This document shows, piece by piece, positions 9,201 to 14,618 of a DNA stretch of 14,768 nucleotides. This DNA is from Phoronis pallida (Eukaryota; Phoronida; Phoronidae): the NCBI GenBank assembly GCA_028565715.1, contig JAOXYC010051120.1:1-14768 (forward strand). Reading direction: 5' to 3'. Positions within the stretch are counted from its first letter, which is position 1. Each line of letters begins with the position of its first letter. Under the pieces are notes generated by a model. It saw only the letters and a list, made by a program, of their open reading frames with translations. It ran no database searches and was not told the DNA's origin. The position numbers and the translations under genes are program-made.

Positions 9201-12200
9201 TCCAGACATTTTAACATAGAAGCTTTATTAGGATATTCATGACCAATCAGGACCCCCGCCGCGTTATAGACCGGTCTTACTTCCTGTCCAGACTGGTTGA
9301 ACATTTTACCCTCAGCGTTCACGGTGTAGGATTGCTTCACATTTGAAGGTAAACTAAGTCTTCCTTTTCTCTTAGGCTCTGATGGGGATTTGAAAGCGTT
9401 AAATGTAGATTTACCCCGGAAAGAGTTGTTATTGTTTACATTGTACATGCCTGTAGATAAATGACTCGTAGAAGACAAATATGTACTTTTAGCAGGACTG
9501 ACCTCCACAATCTGCACTTCATCATCATCATCATCCGCTGAACACTTCTCAGCAGTCTTGATGTCAGTTGTAACCTTTGACCTGCTACTAACTCTTTCTT
9601 CTGAAATTACTTGATGATTAGTTTTACCAGTATTTTCACCAAGCTTCCTTTGAGAATTGATTGCCTCCTTTGTCTTTCCTGGATCCACAGCACGTCCTCC
9701 CTTGACAGAGTCTAAAACACCTACTATTTCTGGTCCATTCCTGACAGAACCGACAAACTGTTCAAACTGTGATTGATAGTGCAATGATTTGAGTTGAGAT
9801 TTGACTTGTTCATGAGACGGAATGATGGTCAATGGACTTTGAGATTGAGATAAGGGATGCGTCTTCGTTCTTTGTGTTAAGTCTTCTAACTTTGAAGGAG
9901 ATGTCAGGCCTAGTTTGTTCAAGTGCTGATTGGGTTCTACCAGTTTGCCATAGTGTGACCTAGAGGTCAGAGGTGATGGGTACTTCAAAAGGTCAACCTT
10001 GGTTTGTTCTTCATGTATTTCTTCAGGCTCAGCTGACAGGCCGTTCACTAGAGGCATTGAATTGTTCACAAGAGGCACTAAATTGTTCACATTGGGGACA
10101 TTTGTAGCTGCAATCTCCTCTGTTTCCATCTTATCAACCAGTTTGACAGTATTGTTCATAACTGGCATACTGTCCATTTTACTAGATTCTACTTCCACTG
10201 GTGTAGCGGTCAATGTTTCTGATTGGATACCACCAGTTTCCATCTTGTCGCCTTGATCACTTGTATGAGCAACTTTATGGAATGCTGAAGTTTCCATCAT
10301 AGAATGTCCAGTTTCAGTGTTTGTATCTGACACTGAATGACTAGAGGTTGACATTTGTTTATTGTTGGAATTATTTTCTATAGAAGCCTCAGACTTCTCT
10401 TCCTCAACAGTCACCGGCGAAACATTAAATTGAGATACAGAAACAGGTAAAATAGGGTTAATATTATCAGGAACAGAGCTGCTCAAATGGTTGTCCAAAC
10501 TGTTTTTGTCAGAAGTAGAAACATGCTTTGTCCCAGAAAGATGAGTCTCAGAATCTGTCCTGGAAGCCTCCTCAACTACAGAATCCGCAATCTCAGTTGT
10601 CTCCTGGACCACACTCTCATTAGCACCATCTGTAGTAGACTCCATAGCACCAGAAGACACAGCAATATCATCCTCTTTTTCGTTATTCTCATCAGCCTCA
10701 CTAACAAAGTGTTGTAGTTGATCAATATCAACCTCAATGAGGTAAGAATCCTCTGTTTCCCCAATAATCTGACCACCAACTGCGGATGACACCCCGGATG
10801 ACTCATCCCCCTCTGTAACAAGTAAGACTTGGTTACTATTTGCAATCTGTTCCTGACAGGAAGTGGTTGTAATCGTCGTGGCAACACTTGAGGCAGAGCT
10901 GGTTGAGATTGGTTCACTCACAGCGCGGGACCTCCGTTTTTCCTGCTCCTTCAGAAGAAAATCTGATGTTGTATCACTAGATAAGCGCGCTCTCTTTGCA
11001 TGCGGTAGATCTAACATTGAATCATCCAATGAAATAGCCCTCTTTGTTCGGGACCCTCCAGTTGAGGCAGCTGCGGCTCGATTTAATGTGTTCACCATGG
11101 ACACTAAGGCTGGCTTCAAGGGACTGTCTTTAGCAGCACTGTTGGATTCCCCATTATTGTATCTATCAAACCGACTCAGTCCTAACAGTTTGATGGTACT
11201 GGGAGCAAGATTGCTTAAATCTAGACTACTCTCACGCTTGGGTCTGGGCCATGAATGACTCAGATTGGAATGTGACTGAGCAAGTTTATGGAATCCTTCA
11301 AGTGCAGAATGGCTGGTGGTCAGTTGTGGTTGATGGTGAGAGAAACCCTCTGGTGCCGACGTGCTGGATGAAAGTTGTCGTTGGGTCCCATCCTCCTGAC
11401 CATATAAGCCATGTGTCATTTGTACTGCATCTAGAACAAAAACATAGTATATTTTTAAAATCTGATGAAACAACTAAAGCATCAAAAAGGGAAAACTTAA
11501 AAAACATTGTGTCATCTTATTTTGCTTGTTACTTAAACAATAATCAGTCAAATTTCAAAGTACATCTTTATAAACTCTGATAATCTATTAAGGGTAATTT
11601 TTTCTGAAATTTAATAACATAACTGCAAATATGCACCTGAATCCAATCCTGAACCAAACATGCTGTTACTAGTCTTAGGTTGCCGTGGTGAGAGTAGAGA
11701 TGACAGCATGTCAACTGGTGTGTAGTCAGGGTGGGCGGAGTCATGTATGAATGTGGTGTCTTGAGTCAACACTATATTGTGAAGCTCCTCCTCCATGGGT
11801 TGGACTTCAATGATGCGACACGTGTACACGGTACGTCGACGGAAATCTACAGTGCTCCAGTATACACGACTACAGCTGCAATAGAACAAACCAATGTTAT
11901 TTCTTACAATCATTCAGACAGCCAATTGAAATCTCTAGTCTTGATAGCATTTCAAATTAAGTATTGATATTTTCATAAGCCAATATGCTTTATTTACAAA
12001 CATTCTCTCATTGCTCAACGAAACTGAATTTCTGAAACAACATCAATGATAATTTTCTGTCCTAAAGCATAAAATTTCACATCTTTCAAATGTCTTACTT
12101 GCACGATGAGTTGTGTGGGGTACATAAAAAACAAAAGTGCCCACTGTTTAAATGCACTATAAATTCAAGGAGTAGACCAGGTAAGTAGACATTGTAAGTC

Positions 12201-14618
12201 ATGACAGAAAATAATAATTAAATACTAATACTAATACTAATACTAATACTAATACTAATACTAATACTAATACTAATACTAATACTAATACTAATACTAA
12301 TAATAATTATTATTATTATTATTTAAATTATTATTTTAACACACTTTAAATTCAAGGAGTGGACCAGGTAAGTACAAATTGTATGTCATGACAGAGAGGT
12401 CTGTGTAAATATCATACCTGTATTCAACAGGAATCAGGTGATTTTTGAAATCTGACTGACGACTCAACTTTCCCAAACATTCCACAGTAAGAGAACCTGA
12501 AAATATGATAATGTTTAAATCATTACTTGCAAACAAAACTAGAGCAATACTTAACAATAAACACATGTTCCTATTATTATTATTATTATTATTATTACTA
12601 TTAGGTCAGTGCAACAATCATAATAAGAAACTGTCAAATTTCATAACATAACTTTGTCAAAATCTTTCAGGCATTTTCAAGATTATGTGTTAACAGTTAA
12701 AAAGAACTATCATCATAGATAGATACATACCCACAACTACATTAATCAGTTCAGGCTTGATCCCCATAGATCAGGACTTCTTAGTCTGTTTCACATTATC
12801 ACAGTCAATACAAACTCTTATAGTAGTGAAATCATCATAGATACGTACCCACAACAACATTAATCAGTTCAGGCTTGATCCCCATAGACCAGGACTTCTT
12901 AGTCTGTTTCACATTATCACAGTCAATACAAACTCGTCGCAACACTTGGAACTGATCATTATGCAGTAACTGCAACACAATAAAAATTTTATAAAAAATA
13001 ATGAAAAATCTAAAAGATTTGAAAAGTTGACATATTTTACAACATTTTTTGAAGTTTTATCAAATATTATCATCCTAGTTAATAGAATCACTCCTCTTGG
13101 GTTGCATGTCTTTTAAAATGAGTAGCAAAACAACAAGGACAAGCTCTCACAATGTCCCAAGATTTTTTTTGGTGCGCCAGCGATCTAGGGATTGTTGACC
13201 TGCTACTGATAATTAATTATGTGACCTCATTATTTTAAATATTCAGCACTGAATAACATCCAAAGTAAAATGGAGGAACGGTTCATCAACAAGCTGTAAT
13301 TATAGTCTCAGATACAGTTCACTTTCAATATCTTCATCAATTCATTCTTCACCATTGAATTTGAAAAGACAGAAAAAATCCGAAATGAACTGGAAAAAAC
13401 AGGTCTCCCTGATTGCCGGTCAGATGCTCTACAAACTGAGCTATCAAGCCCGTCCTGATTCTAAATATATACGCACAATAGCCCTATTTAAAGCCAGTAT
13501 ATAATCACTACTATCGTTCTTTGAATACAAAGGACATAACTCTCACCTCTCCATTGATTTCGTAATAATGCTGTTTACAGAAGACCTTCTTATCTTCTTG
13601 AAAGTAGCTGCCAACTTTACGTGAACACATAAAATGAAAGTTAGCCTGACAGTAACTGCTACAACAACCCACTGTAGCTCCTGTTAGACCGCATAGTTGA
13701 CATTTCTGGAATGGAATTAACATTTGATAACAACAAGAACATAGAATACCCAAATAAAGATTCTGTTTTGTACTAAAATAAAAGAACAAACACAAACTTA
13801 GATTCAATATAGAGACTTCAATCGTTGCGAGGCTTGATTATAATTAAACATTTTTCAAAAATCATTTTCCTCAGTTGAGGAAATTACTAGGTCACGTGAT
13901 GTGATCAAATTAGTTGCTTGACCAGATTTATAATTAATTATAAACAAATTTAGATTGTTTTTTAGGTCCAGTTTGCAAGCAAATACAGTATGATATTTAA
14001 AGATATCACACCCAACAACTTGGAATGTTTCAAATATAAAACACTCATAACTTTACACATCCAAAATAAATGCCCTTACTGACCAAAAGTAATTAATTTG
14101 GAATGATACCATGATATTCAAAACTTGGCAATTTCAAACAAAAATAACTTTTTACTATCTATCTATCTATCTCTATTTAATTTGCTTATCGCCAATTGGC
14201 ATCACGCAAAATTTCATTAAGAGCAAGCAAAGGGGTGAAAGAGAGTTTTTCTTTTTCATAATTTGACAAACCTTTCTGTATCTAGGAATCTCTTTATTCA
14301 CATTACTGTAATCATACAAGACTTACTAGTCTCTCCCACAGCCTGGCTCAGCCACCAGTCTGTTCTAACAGTGCAATAACCGAGTCTCAGTGATGACGTC
14401 ACTCCGCTTAAACTCAATTGTAACTCGATCCCTACTTTCGGTAAGACCCCCCGCGATTGGAGTTCAGTCTCAAGACTTACCAGTCCTCTACTCCTCGATA
14501 CAGCCATGTGAACATTCTGTAGCGATCCGTCAGCTTGTTCATACACCTCCGCTGACCACAGAGCACAGTTAACGTGAACCCACTGATCATAACCTGCGTA
14601 TATTAACCGCCCTGCATC
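164..14618 (-). CDS. trx/KMT2A: Trithorax/KMT2A-B-type H3K4 methyltransferase gene, partial at both ends (full exon span)
   Basis: Family role: a nuclear COMPASS-like enzyme that methylates histone H3 lysine 4 and keeps developmental genes active. The joined coding sequence on the minus strand is 14618-14481, 13705-13547, 12969-12849, 12496-12418, 11875-11637, 11430-8755, 7805-7555, 7108-4518, 4117-3968, 3469-3327, 2812-2603, 2097-1889, 713-559, 247-164. All introns are GT-AG and all phases agree, giving about 2,401 codons. Domains by residue of this partial product: ePHD about 1-97, FYRN about 107-210, disordered linker, C2HC finger about 1140-1160, AT-hooks about 1230-1350, FYRC about 2233-2315, Win arginine about 2333, n-SET about 2370-2401. 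ePHD+FYRN+FYRC+Win in this order is diagnostic of KMT2A/B and not of KMT2C/D, where FYRN and FYRC are adjacent. SET, CXXC, bromodomain, start and stop codons lie outside the window. I cannot separate KMT2A from KMT2B; an invertebrate single-copy trx orthologue is most likely. Confidence 0.93.
248..558 (-). other. Intron between the Win and n-SET exons
   Basis: This 311-bp GT-AG intron runs from GTGAGC at 558 to the acceptor at 248. A 76-codon open frame on the minus strand is hydrophobic and AT-driven, matches nothing, and is not considered coding. No repeats seen. Confidence 0.85.
559..713 (-). CDS. trx/KMT2A: Exon: WDR5-interacting Win motif and linker to n-SET
   Basis: The exon has 155 nt, phase 0 in and phase 2 out, with acceptor ttgttctcaactcag and donor TCAAG|GTGAGC. 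It encodes EAEVCASGCARSESFKTRK then CEMFSFLMSRYR. GCARSE is the Win motif; its arginine (about residue 2333 of the partial product) is expected to enter the central pocket of WDR5. The C-x-MF-x-FL-x-[AS]-x-[HY]-R block matches the KMT2A/B segment FDMFNFLAS-x-HR. The linker after it is diverged and lacks the poly-Glu stretch of vertebrates. The acceptor lies in the first unit of a 50-bp tandem repeat. Confidence 0.92.
708..1360. repeat. About 50-bp tandem repeat array, split by a fold-back insertion
   Basis: Units start at 708, 1101, 1151, 1201, 1251 and 1301, plus a partial one near 1352, with a plus-strand consensus like ggcctcatggattgagaaca followed by gtatattacacagtaatcag and agatttatg. 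Spacing between the last complete units is exactly 50 bp. The 708 unit contains the intron-exon boundary of the Win exon, so the array multiplies a splice-acceptor region into the intron. The gap between units 708 and 1101 is filled by the 339-bp fold-back element. Confidence 0.9.
756..1094. mobile_element. Fold-back (MITE-like) element flanked by TTAA
   Basis: The whole element is an inverted repeat. The left end AGATGCATAAGCCGTATTGG and the right end CCAATACGGCTTATGCATCT are exact reverse complements, and the arms continue, with divergence, to a perfect 18-bp centre (893-910 with 914-931, loop GGG). TTAA is found on both sides (752-755 and 1095-1098). Removing the element and one TTAA leaves a perfect 50-bp repeat unit identical in layout to its neighbours, so the insertion boundaries are well defined. 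It carries no protein gene. TTAA targets are typical of piggyBac-type transposition; the family assignment is inference. Confidence 0.88.
1372..1831. repeat. 460-bp giant inverted repeat (arms about 210 bp)
   Basis: The left arm (about 1372-1580) beginning gtatttgcaactatttctga is mirrored by the right arm (about 1614-1831) ending with its reverse complement. Further matches include agtcatagctaaacacattg and gaattccaaacaagaaaatt. The spacer is about 33 bp. Arms differ by a few substitutions and short indels such as an extra gatg near 1795. It could be a second fold-back transposon or an inverted duplication; no clear target duplication was found. In the transcript it would form a long hairpin beside the FYRC exon. 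Confidence 0.88.
1889..2097 (-). CDS. trx/KMT2A: Exon: second half of FYRC
   Basis: The exon has 209 nt, entering after phase 1 and leaving in phase 0, with acceptor aatttgttcag and donor GAG|GTACGG. An alternative donor AAG|GTGGAG lies 6 nt upstream and also keeps frame. The exon encodes AWKSVTDKVQDCR, SYAGFNGLNMFGLNHDAIVY, LLEQL and RCHNYRFKYH, matching the KMT2A/B FYRC pattern almost position by position (AW-x-[ST]-L-x-[ED]-KVQ-x-[AC]-R ... FGL-HDAV-x-[FY]-L-x-EQL). Only 58 bp separate its 3' end from the large inverted repeat in the next intron. Confidence 0.95.
2098..2602 (-). other. Intron within FYRC, containing a SINE
   Basis: This 505-bp phase 1 GT-AG intron splits the FYRC domain. 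Apart from the SINE at 2201-2429 it is AT-rich and without visible features. Confidence 0.87.
2201..2429 (+). mobile_element. tRNA-derived SINE, apparently full length
   Basis: The tRNA-like head starts about 2201. It has a perfect Pol III A box TGGTCGAGTGG (2210-2220) and a perfect B box GGTTCGAGTCC (2253-2263), ending CCGCGGGACACCA. A non-tRNA body of about 150 bp follows, including a small inverted repeat (cctctcagctcagagg), and the element ends in an A-rich tail (2420-2429). It lies antisense to the host gene in a FYRC intron. A functional tRNA is excluded because the acceptor and anticodon stems do not pair properly. No convincing target duplication was found. Confidence 0.85.
2603..2812 (-). 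CDS. trx/KMT2A: Exon: pre-FYRC linker and first half of FYRC
   Basis: The exon has 210 nt, entering after phase 1 and leaving in phase 1, with acceptor ttattccataacag and donor CAAG|GTACAG. It begins SDHSHPIVHHHQKE, passes an acidic TLVDDEDDSLRARERR, and ends SPYLMYEIRSEDGFYVKADT. The last block matches the family FYRC start (x-FEI-x-S-[ED]-DGF-x-[IV]-x-AE). FYRC binds FYRN within the mature protein. The codon split across the next intron gives Asp, restoring the D-AWKS motif. Confidence 0.93.
2813..3326 (-). other. Intron upstream of the FYRC exons
   Basis: This 514-bp phase 1 intron is AT-rich. The only structure noted is an 11-bp inverted repeat at 3218-3263. No coding signal in either strand. 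Confidence 0.85.
3218..3263. repeat. Short perfect inverted repeat (hairpin)
   Basis: AATGTCGCCTT (3218-3228) and AAGGCGACATT (3253-3263) are exact reverse complements with a 24-base loop. A related caatgtcg lies at about 3157. Role unknown; it may be a relic of a mobile element. Confidence 0.7.
3327..3469 (-). CDS. trx/KMT2A: Exon: lysine/threonine-proline-rich basic linker
   Basis: The exon has 143 nt, entering after phase 2 and leaving in phase 1, with acceptor tttaaaatcttcag and donor CCAG|GTAAAC. It encodes MKPVRSYTKKTPKIKKSPKV then KREYIKRTPRKEIL, a highly basic stretch with TP and SP sites that could be a nuclear localisation signal or DNA/RNA contact. No folded domain is recognised. 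The open frame continues past the acceptor into the intron (up to 3564) by chance, and that part overlaps a mobile element. Confidence 0.87.
3470..3967 (-). other. Intron with fold-back element
   Basis: This 498-bp intron holds the TA-flanked element at 3527-3779. Open frames seen across it (for example 3660-3902 on the minus strand) are AT-driven and not conserved-looking. Confidence 0.85.
3527..3779. mobile_element. TA-flanked fold-back element (MITE-like)
   Basis: The ends are imperfect terminal inverted repeats: the left end contains ctcgctgttttgggacacc, and the reverse complement of the right end contains ctcgtcactttgggacacc. TA dinucleotides flank both ends (3525-3526, 3780-3781). The motif tgtccca / gggaca recurs several times inside. 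TA targets with such ends fit Tc1/mariner or pogo/Tigger-type non-autonomous elements; this class is inferred. There is no transposase frame. Confidence 0.68.
3968..4117 (-). CDS. trx/KMT2A: Exon: linker with DHLY (possible HCF-1-binding motif)
   Basis: The exon has 150 nt, entering after phase 2 and leaving in phase 2, with acceptor tttgcattgcag and donor CAGAG|GTAATT. It is missed by simple ORF searches because of its size. It encodes a basic start (KAPSGRQHSKSKAAK), then NYWRDSNGIVHGRMERPEY, then DTTDHLYQ. DHLY fits the [DE]-H-x-Y HCF-1-binding consensus, a motif that occurs in KMT2A; whether this one binds is inference. Both splice junctions are consistent in phase with neighbouring exons. 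Confidence 0.87.
4118..4517 (-). other. Intron between the AT-hook exon and the DHLY exon
   Basis: This 400-bp phase 2 GT-AG intron is AT-rich; I see no repeats, RNA genes or extra exons in it. Confidence 0.85.
4518..7108 (-). CDS. trx/KMT2A: Giant exon: four AT-hook-like motifs and Gln/Ser/Pro-rich linker
   Basis: The exon has 2,591 nt, phase 0 in and phase 2 out, with acceptor tttatttttag and donor AAAAG|GTAAAA. The 5' part encodes ARGRGRPR, RRGPGRPRK, RSGRGRPGK and KRGRGRPPKR, each with the GRP core of an AT-hook that binds the minor groove of AT-rich DNA. They are separated by acidic serine clusters (TESSDEE, SESSDDDEP, SDESHK) suited to phosphorylation. The middle has a 9-residue repeat. 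The remainder is rich in Gln, Ser, Pro, Thr and Asn, like an activation or low-complexity region, with PAEVQAMVQAGLIPNP as a possible short helix. The end HHSPKRPAILKR is basic. Confidence 0.9.
5881..5988 (-). repeat. 27-bp coding tandem repeat, about 4 units
   Basis: Units begin about 5881, 5908, 5935 and 5962 and encode TTTCQPSVV, TTTCQPSVV, TTTCKPSVV and a worn ASTGKPS copy. The two units nearest the gene's 5' side are almost identical in DNA, which indicates recent slippage. The repeat falls inside the disordered linker, where length change would be tolerated. Confidence 0.85.
7109..7554 (-). other. Intron between the zinc-finger exon and the AT-hook exon
   Basis: This 446-bp phase 0 GT-AG intron was scanned for in-phase small exons and none with both good splice sites was seen. 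Confidence 0.8.
7555..7805 (-). CDS. trx/KMT2A: Exon: C2HC zinc-finger-like motif and YPRR-x-x-RAR block
   Basis: The exon has 251 nt, entering after phase 1 and leaving in phase 0, with acceptor ctatattgtag and donor AAAAAG|GTGAGA. It begins with FKCPSCKKEYRTLQSRDRH and AETC, with spacing C-x2-C-x12-H-x3-C as in a classic-type zinc finger. A Ser/Glu-rich acidic tract follows, and then VYPRRASRARDYGYTEFF. The last part resembles the vertebrate KMT2A block YPRRSARAR...FFG, which there lies just before the Taspase1 sites; this anchors the exon as a true part of the gene. The finger itself is not something I recall from vertebrate KMT2A/B. Confidence 0.9.
8145..8177 (-). CDS. trx/KMT2A: Candidate 33-nt microexon, in phase
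   Basis: A polypyrimidine acceptor (gaattcttttttaag) precedes 33 nt that are open in phase 1 and end at GAAG|GTAAAT, so inclusion keeps the frame. It would insert NSKQCKDGEE just ahead of the C2HC zinc finger. A GATTAAT sequence upstream could serve as branch point. With the candidate exon at 8437-8481, all three introns would be phase 1. Skipping both joins 8755 directly to 7805 without changing frame, so these could be alternative exons. Confidence 0.5.
8437..8481 (-). CDS. trx/KMT2A: Candidate 45-nt small exon, in phase
   Basis: A strong acceptor (tttatttttattgttcag) precedes 45 nt that remain open in the phase required by both neighbours (phase 1 in, phase 1 out) and end at ACAG|GTCTGT. 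The product would be LKAVVNLGRRVEST between flanking glycines. An internal donor (CTTG|GTAGGA), also phase 1, would give a 24-nt version. I cannot tell from DNA whether it is used, constitutive or a cassette. Its phase match, and that of the next candidate, is the main evidence. Confidence 0.5.
8755..11430 (-). CDS. trx/KMT2A: Giant exon: disordered Ser/Thr/acidic linker between FYRN and FYRC
   Basis: The exon has 2,676 nt (891 codons plus split codons), entering after phase 1 and leaving in phase 1. The acceptor is tttttgttctag and the donor CAGG|GTGAGT. The product is low-complexity and rich in Ser, Thr, Asn, Asp and Glu, as in the KMT2A/B linker, with no globular domain that I recognise. 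Visible pieces are basic NLS-like clusters (TKRAISLDD, HAKRARLSS), an acidic run DDDDDEVQIVEV, and a more ordered segment VYNAAGVLIGHEYPNKA followed by a lysine-rich likely helix. Three 16-residue acidic repeats and a basic LKTYPLRRTIQRLAD close the exon. The junctions are well supported; function is inferred from position only. Confidence 0.9.
8813..8956 (-). repeat. Three in-frame 48-bp coding repeats (acidic 16-mer)
   Basis: Three consecutive 48-bp units, starting at 8813, 8861 and 8909 on the plus strand, encode DSDKEESTSPGKGEQD with only a Ser/Ala change in the middle copy. The DNA copies differ at only a few third positions, so the expansion looks recent. The unit combines an acidic casein-kinase-2-like DSDKEES with an SPGK motif. 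Copy number is likely to vary between individuals. Confidence 0.93.
11637..11875 (-). CDS. trx/KMT2A: Exon: FYRN core, C-terminal part, and start of the long linker
   Basis: The exon has 239 nt, enters after phase 2 and leaves in phase 1, with acceptor ttctattgcag and donor TCAG|GTGCAT. It encodes CSRVYWSTVDFRRRTVYTC, the most conserved stretch of the KMT2A/B FYRN domain (family pattern CSR-x-YWST-x-D-x-R-[RK]-R-x-x-Y-x-C). The IIEVQP that follows matches the end of the domain. After it the sequence becomes low in conservation; it includes HDSAHPDYTPV and SSLLSPRQPK, a possible phosphoserine-proline region. No Taspase1 site is seen here. Confidence 0.95.
12161..12206. repeat. Direct repeat copy 1 beside the microsatellite
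   Basis: The sequence starting aaattcaaggagtagaccag and ending gtaagtcatgacag recurs at 12348-12394 with few changes. The two copies bracket the hexanucleotide microsatellite, so a local duplication surrounds it. Confidence 0.85.
12222..12302. repeat. Hexanucleotide microsatellite (ACTAAT)n, about 13 copies
   Basis: A near-perfect run of ACTAAT units is followed by a (TTA)n-rich stretch to about 12325. It is pure enough to be highly variable in length. Confidence 0.95.
12348..12394. repeat. Direct repeat copy 2 beside the microsatellite
   Basis: This is the second copy of the 12161-12206 sequence (aaattcaaggagtggaccag ... gtatgtcatgacag). It lies about 25 bp inside the intron from the FYRN donor at 12418. 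Confidence 0.85.
12418..12496 (-). CDS. trx/KMT2A: Exon: FYRN core, N-terminal part
   Basis: The exon has 79 nt, enters after a phase 1 intron and leaves in phase 2, with acceptor atattttcag and donor TACAG|GTATGA. It encodes GSLTVECLGKL followed by HLIPVEY, matching the family pattern G-S-[LI]-x-[IV]-x-x-LG-x-[LI] ... [LI]-[FY]-P-[IV]-[GE]-Y. FYRN pairs with FYRC in KMT2A/B to hold the N- and C-terminal halves together. The codon split at its 3' end reads AG+C (Ser), restoring the family's Y-x-C-[ST]-R. Confidence 0.93.
12572..12597. repeat. Trinucleotide (ATT)n microsatellite
   Basis: About eight to nine uninterrupted TAT/ATT units in the intron that also holds the duplicated exon fragment. 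Confidence 0.9.
12711..12817 (-). pseudogene. Duplicated fragment of the FYRN exon with its splice donor
   Basis: 12711-12817 repeats 12833-12935 with a 4-bp insertion and about three substitutions. It includes the last ~87 nt of the exon (12849-12969) plus its donor, here GTGG|GTATGT. The exon start and its acceptor are missing, and the available AG upstream (…ctataag) would put the fragment out of phase. It is therefore probably a non-functional pseudo-exon. The high identity suggests a recent tandem duplication. Confidence 0.87.
12849..12969 (-). CDS. trx/KMT2A: Exon: ePHD-FYRN linker and start of FYRN
   Basis: The exon has 121 nt, phase 0 in and phase 1 out, with acceptor tgttgcag and donor GTGG|GTACGT. 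It encodes FQVLRRVCIDCDNVKQ and GIKPELINVVVG, which correspond to the family blocks F-x-V-[FL]-RRV-x-[VI]-D and G-[LI]-x-P-[ED]-x-I-x-x-x-[IV]-G at the N-terminal side of FYRN. The 3' three quarters of this exon and its donor are repeated nearly perfectly just downstream in the next intron (12711-12817). Confidence 0.92.
12970..13546 (-). other. Intron between ePHD and FYRN
   Basis: This 577-bp phase 0 intron carries the tRNA-like relic near 13400-13451. The remainder is AT-rich with no coding signal. Confidence 0.85.
13400..13451 (-). mobile_element. Truncated tRNA-like relic (possible SINE fragment)
   Basis: On the minus strand GGGCTTGATAGCTCAGTTTG followed by tagagcatctgaccgg looks like the 5' half of a tRNA: an A-box-like TAGCTCAGTTTG and a TCTGA/TCAGG anticodon stem. 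No B box or T arm follows, so it cannot be a working tRNA. It may be a 5' SINE fragment or a decayed tRNA pseudogene. Confidence 0.45.
13547..13705 (-). CDS. trx/KMT2A: Exon: second half of the ePHD finger
   Basis: This exon encodes 53 residues, phase 0 at both ends, with acceptor ...ttccattccag and donor GAG|GTGAGA. It supplies the C4HC3 part of the ePHD: KCQLCG, GATVGCC, YCQANFHFMCSRK and KKVFCKQH carry the spaced Cys/His ligands. GATVGCC and FHFMC are nearly invariant in KMT2A/B. The block DDKKVFC-x-x-H that ends vertebrate ePHDs is present as EDKKVFCKQH. The end EINGE matches the short linker to FYRN seen in the family. Confidence 0.95.
13706..14480 (-). other. Intron within the ePHD finger
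   Basis: This 775-bp phase 0 intron is AT-rich in most of its length and richer in GC near 14340-14470. It contains the CTAT microsatellite; no additional exon with matching phase was recognised. The 14298-14546 open frame is the exon read through its donor. Confidence 0.83.
14155..14173. repeat. Short (CTAT)n microsatellite
   Basis: Four to five CTAT/ATCT units in the intron that divides the ePHD finger. Confidence 0.85.
14481..14618 (-). CDS. trx/KMT2A: Exon: first half of the extended PHD (ePHD) finger
   Basis: This exon encodes 46 residues, phase 0 at both ends. The acceptor is ...attacag before GAT GCA, and the donor is CTG|GTAAGT. The product contains WVHVNCALWSAEV and DGSLQNVHMAV, the highly conserved core of the C2HC pre-PHD zinc knuckle and linker of KMT2A/B. 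The His and Cys of the motif HVNCALW are zinc ligands in the family. The earlier cysteines of the knuckle must lie in the next exon, beyond the right edge. It joins directly to the exon ending at 13705 to read ...SRGL-KCQLCG. In KMT2 proteins this module belongs to the chromatin-reader region. Confidence 0.93.

Larger units (their letters stand above)
11876..12417 (-). other. Intron inside the FYRN domain
   Basis: This 542-bp phase 2 intron contains the ACTAAT microsatellite and its flanking 47-bp direct repeats. No other feature seen. Confidence 0.87.
12497..12848 (-). other. Intron between the first two FYRN exons
   Basis: This 352-bp phase 1 intron contains the duplicated exon fragment 12711-12817 and the ATT microsatellite. 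Confidence 0.87.

Noticed and set aside
10863-11258. 131-codon plus-strand open frame
   Set aside because: Antisense shadow of the giant linker exon, whose frame, splice sites and context are well supported.
12222-12302. TACTAA repeats as branch-point array
   Set aside because: The gene runs on the minus strand, where the repeat reads ATTAGT. The similarity to the branch-point consensus is on the wrong strand.
12711-12817. A second, mutually exclusive FYRN exon
   Set aside because: It lacks the exon 5' part and acceptor, and any nearby AG gives the wrong phase or an early stop. It is treated as a duplicated fragment.
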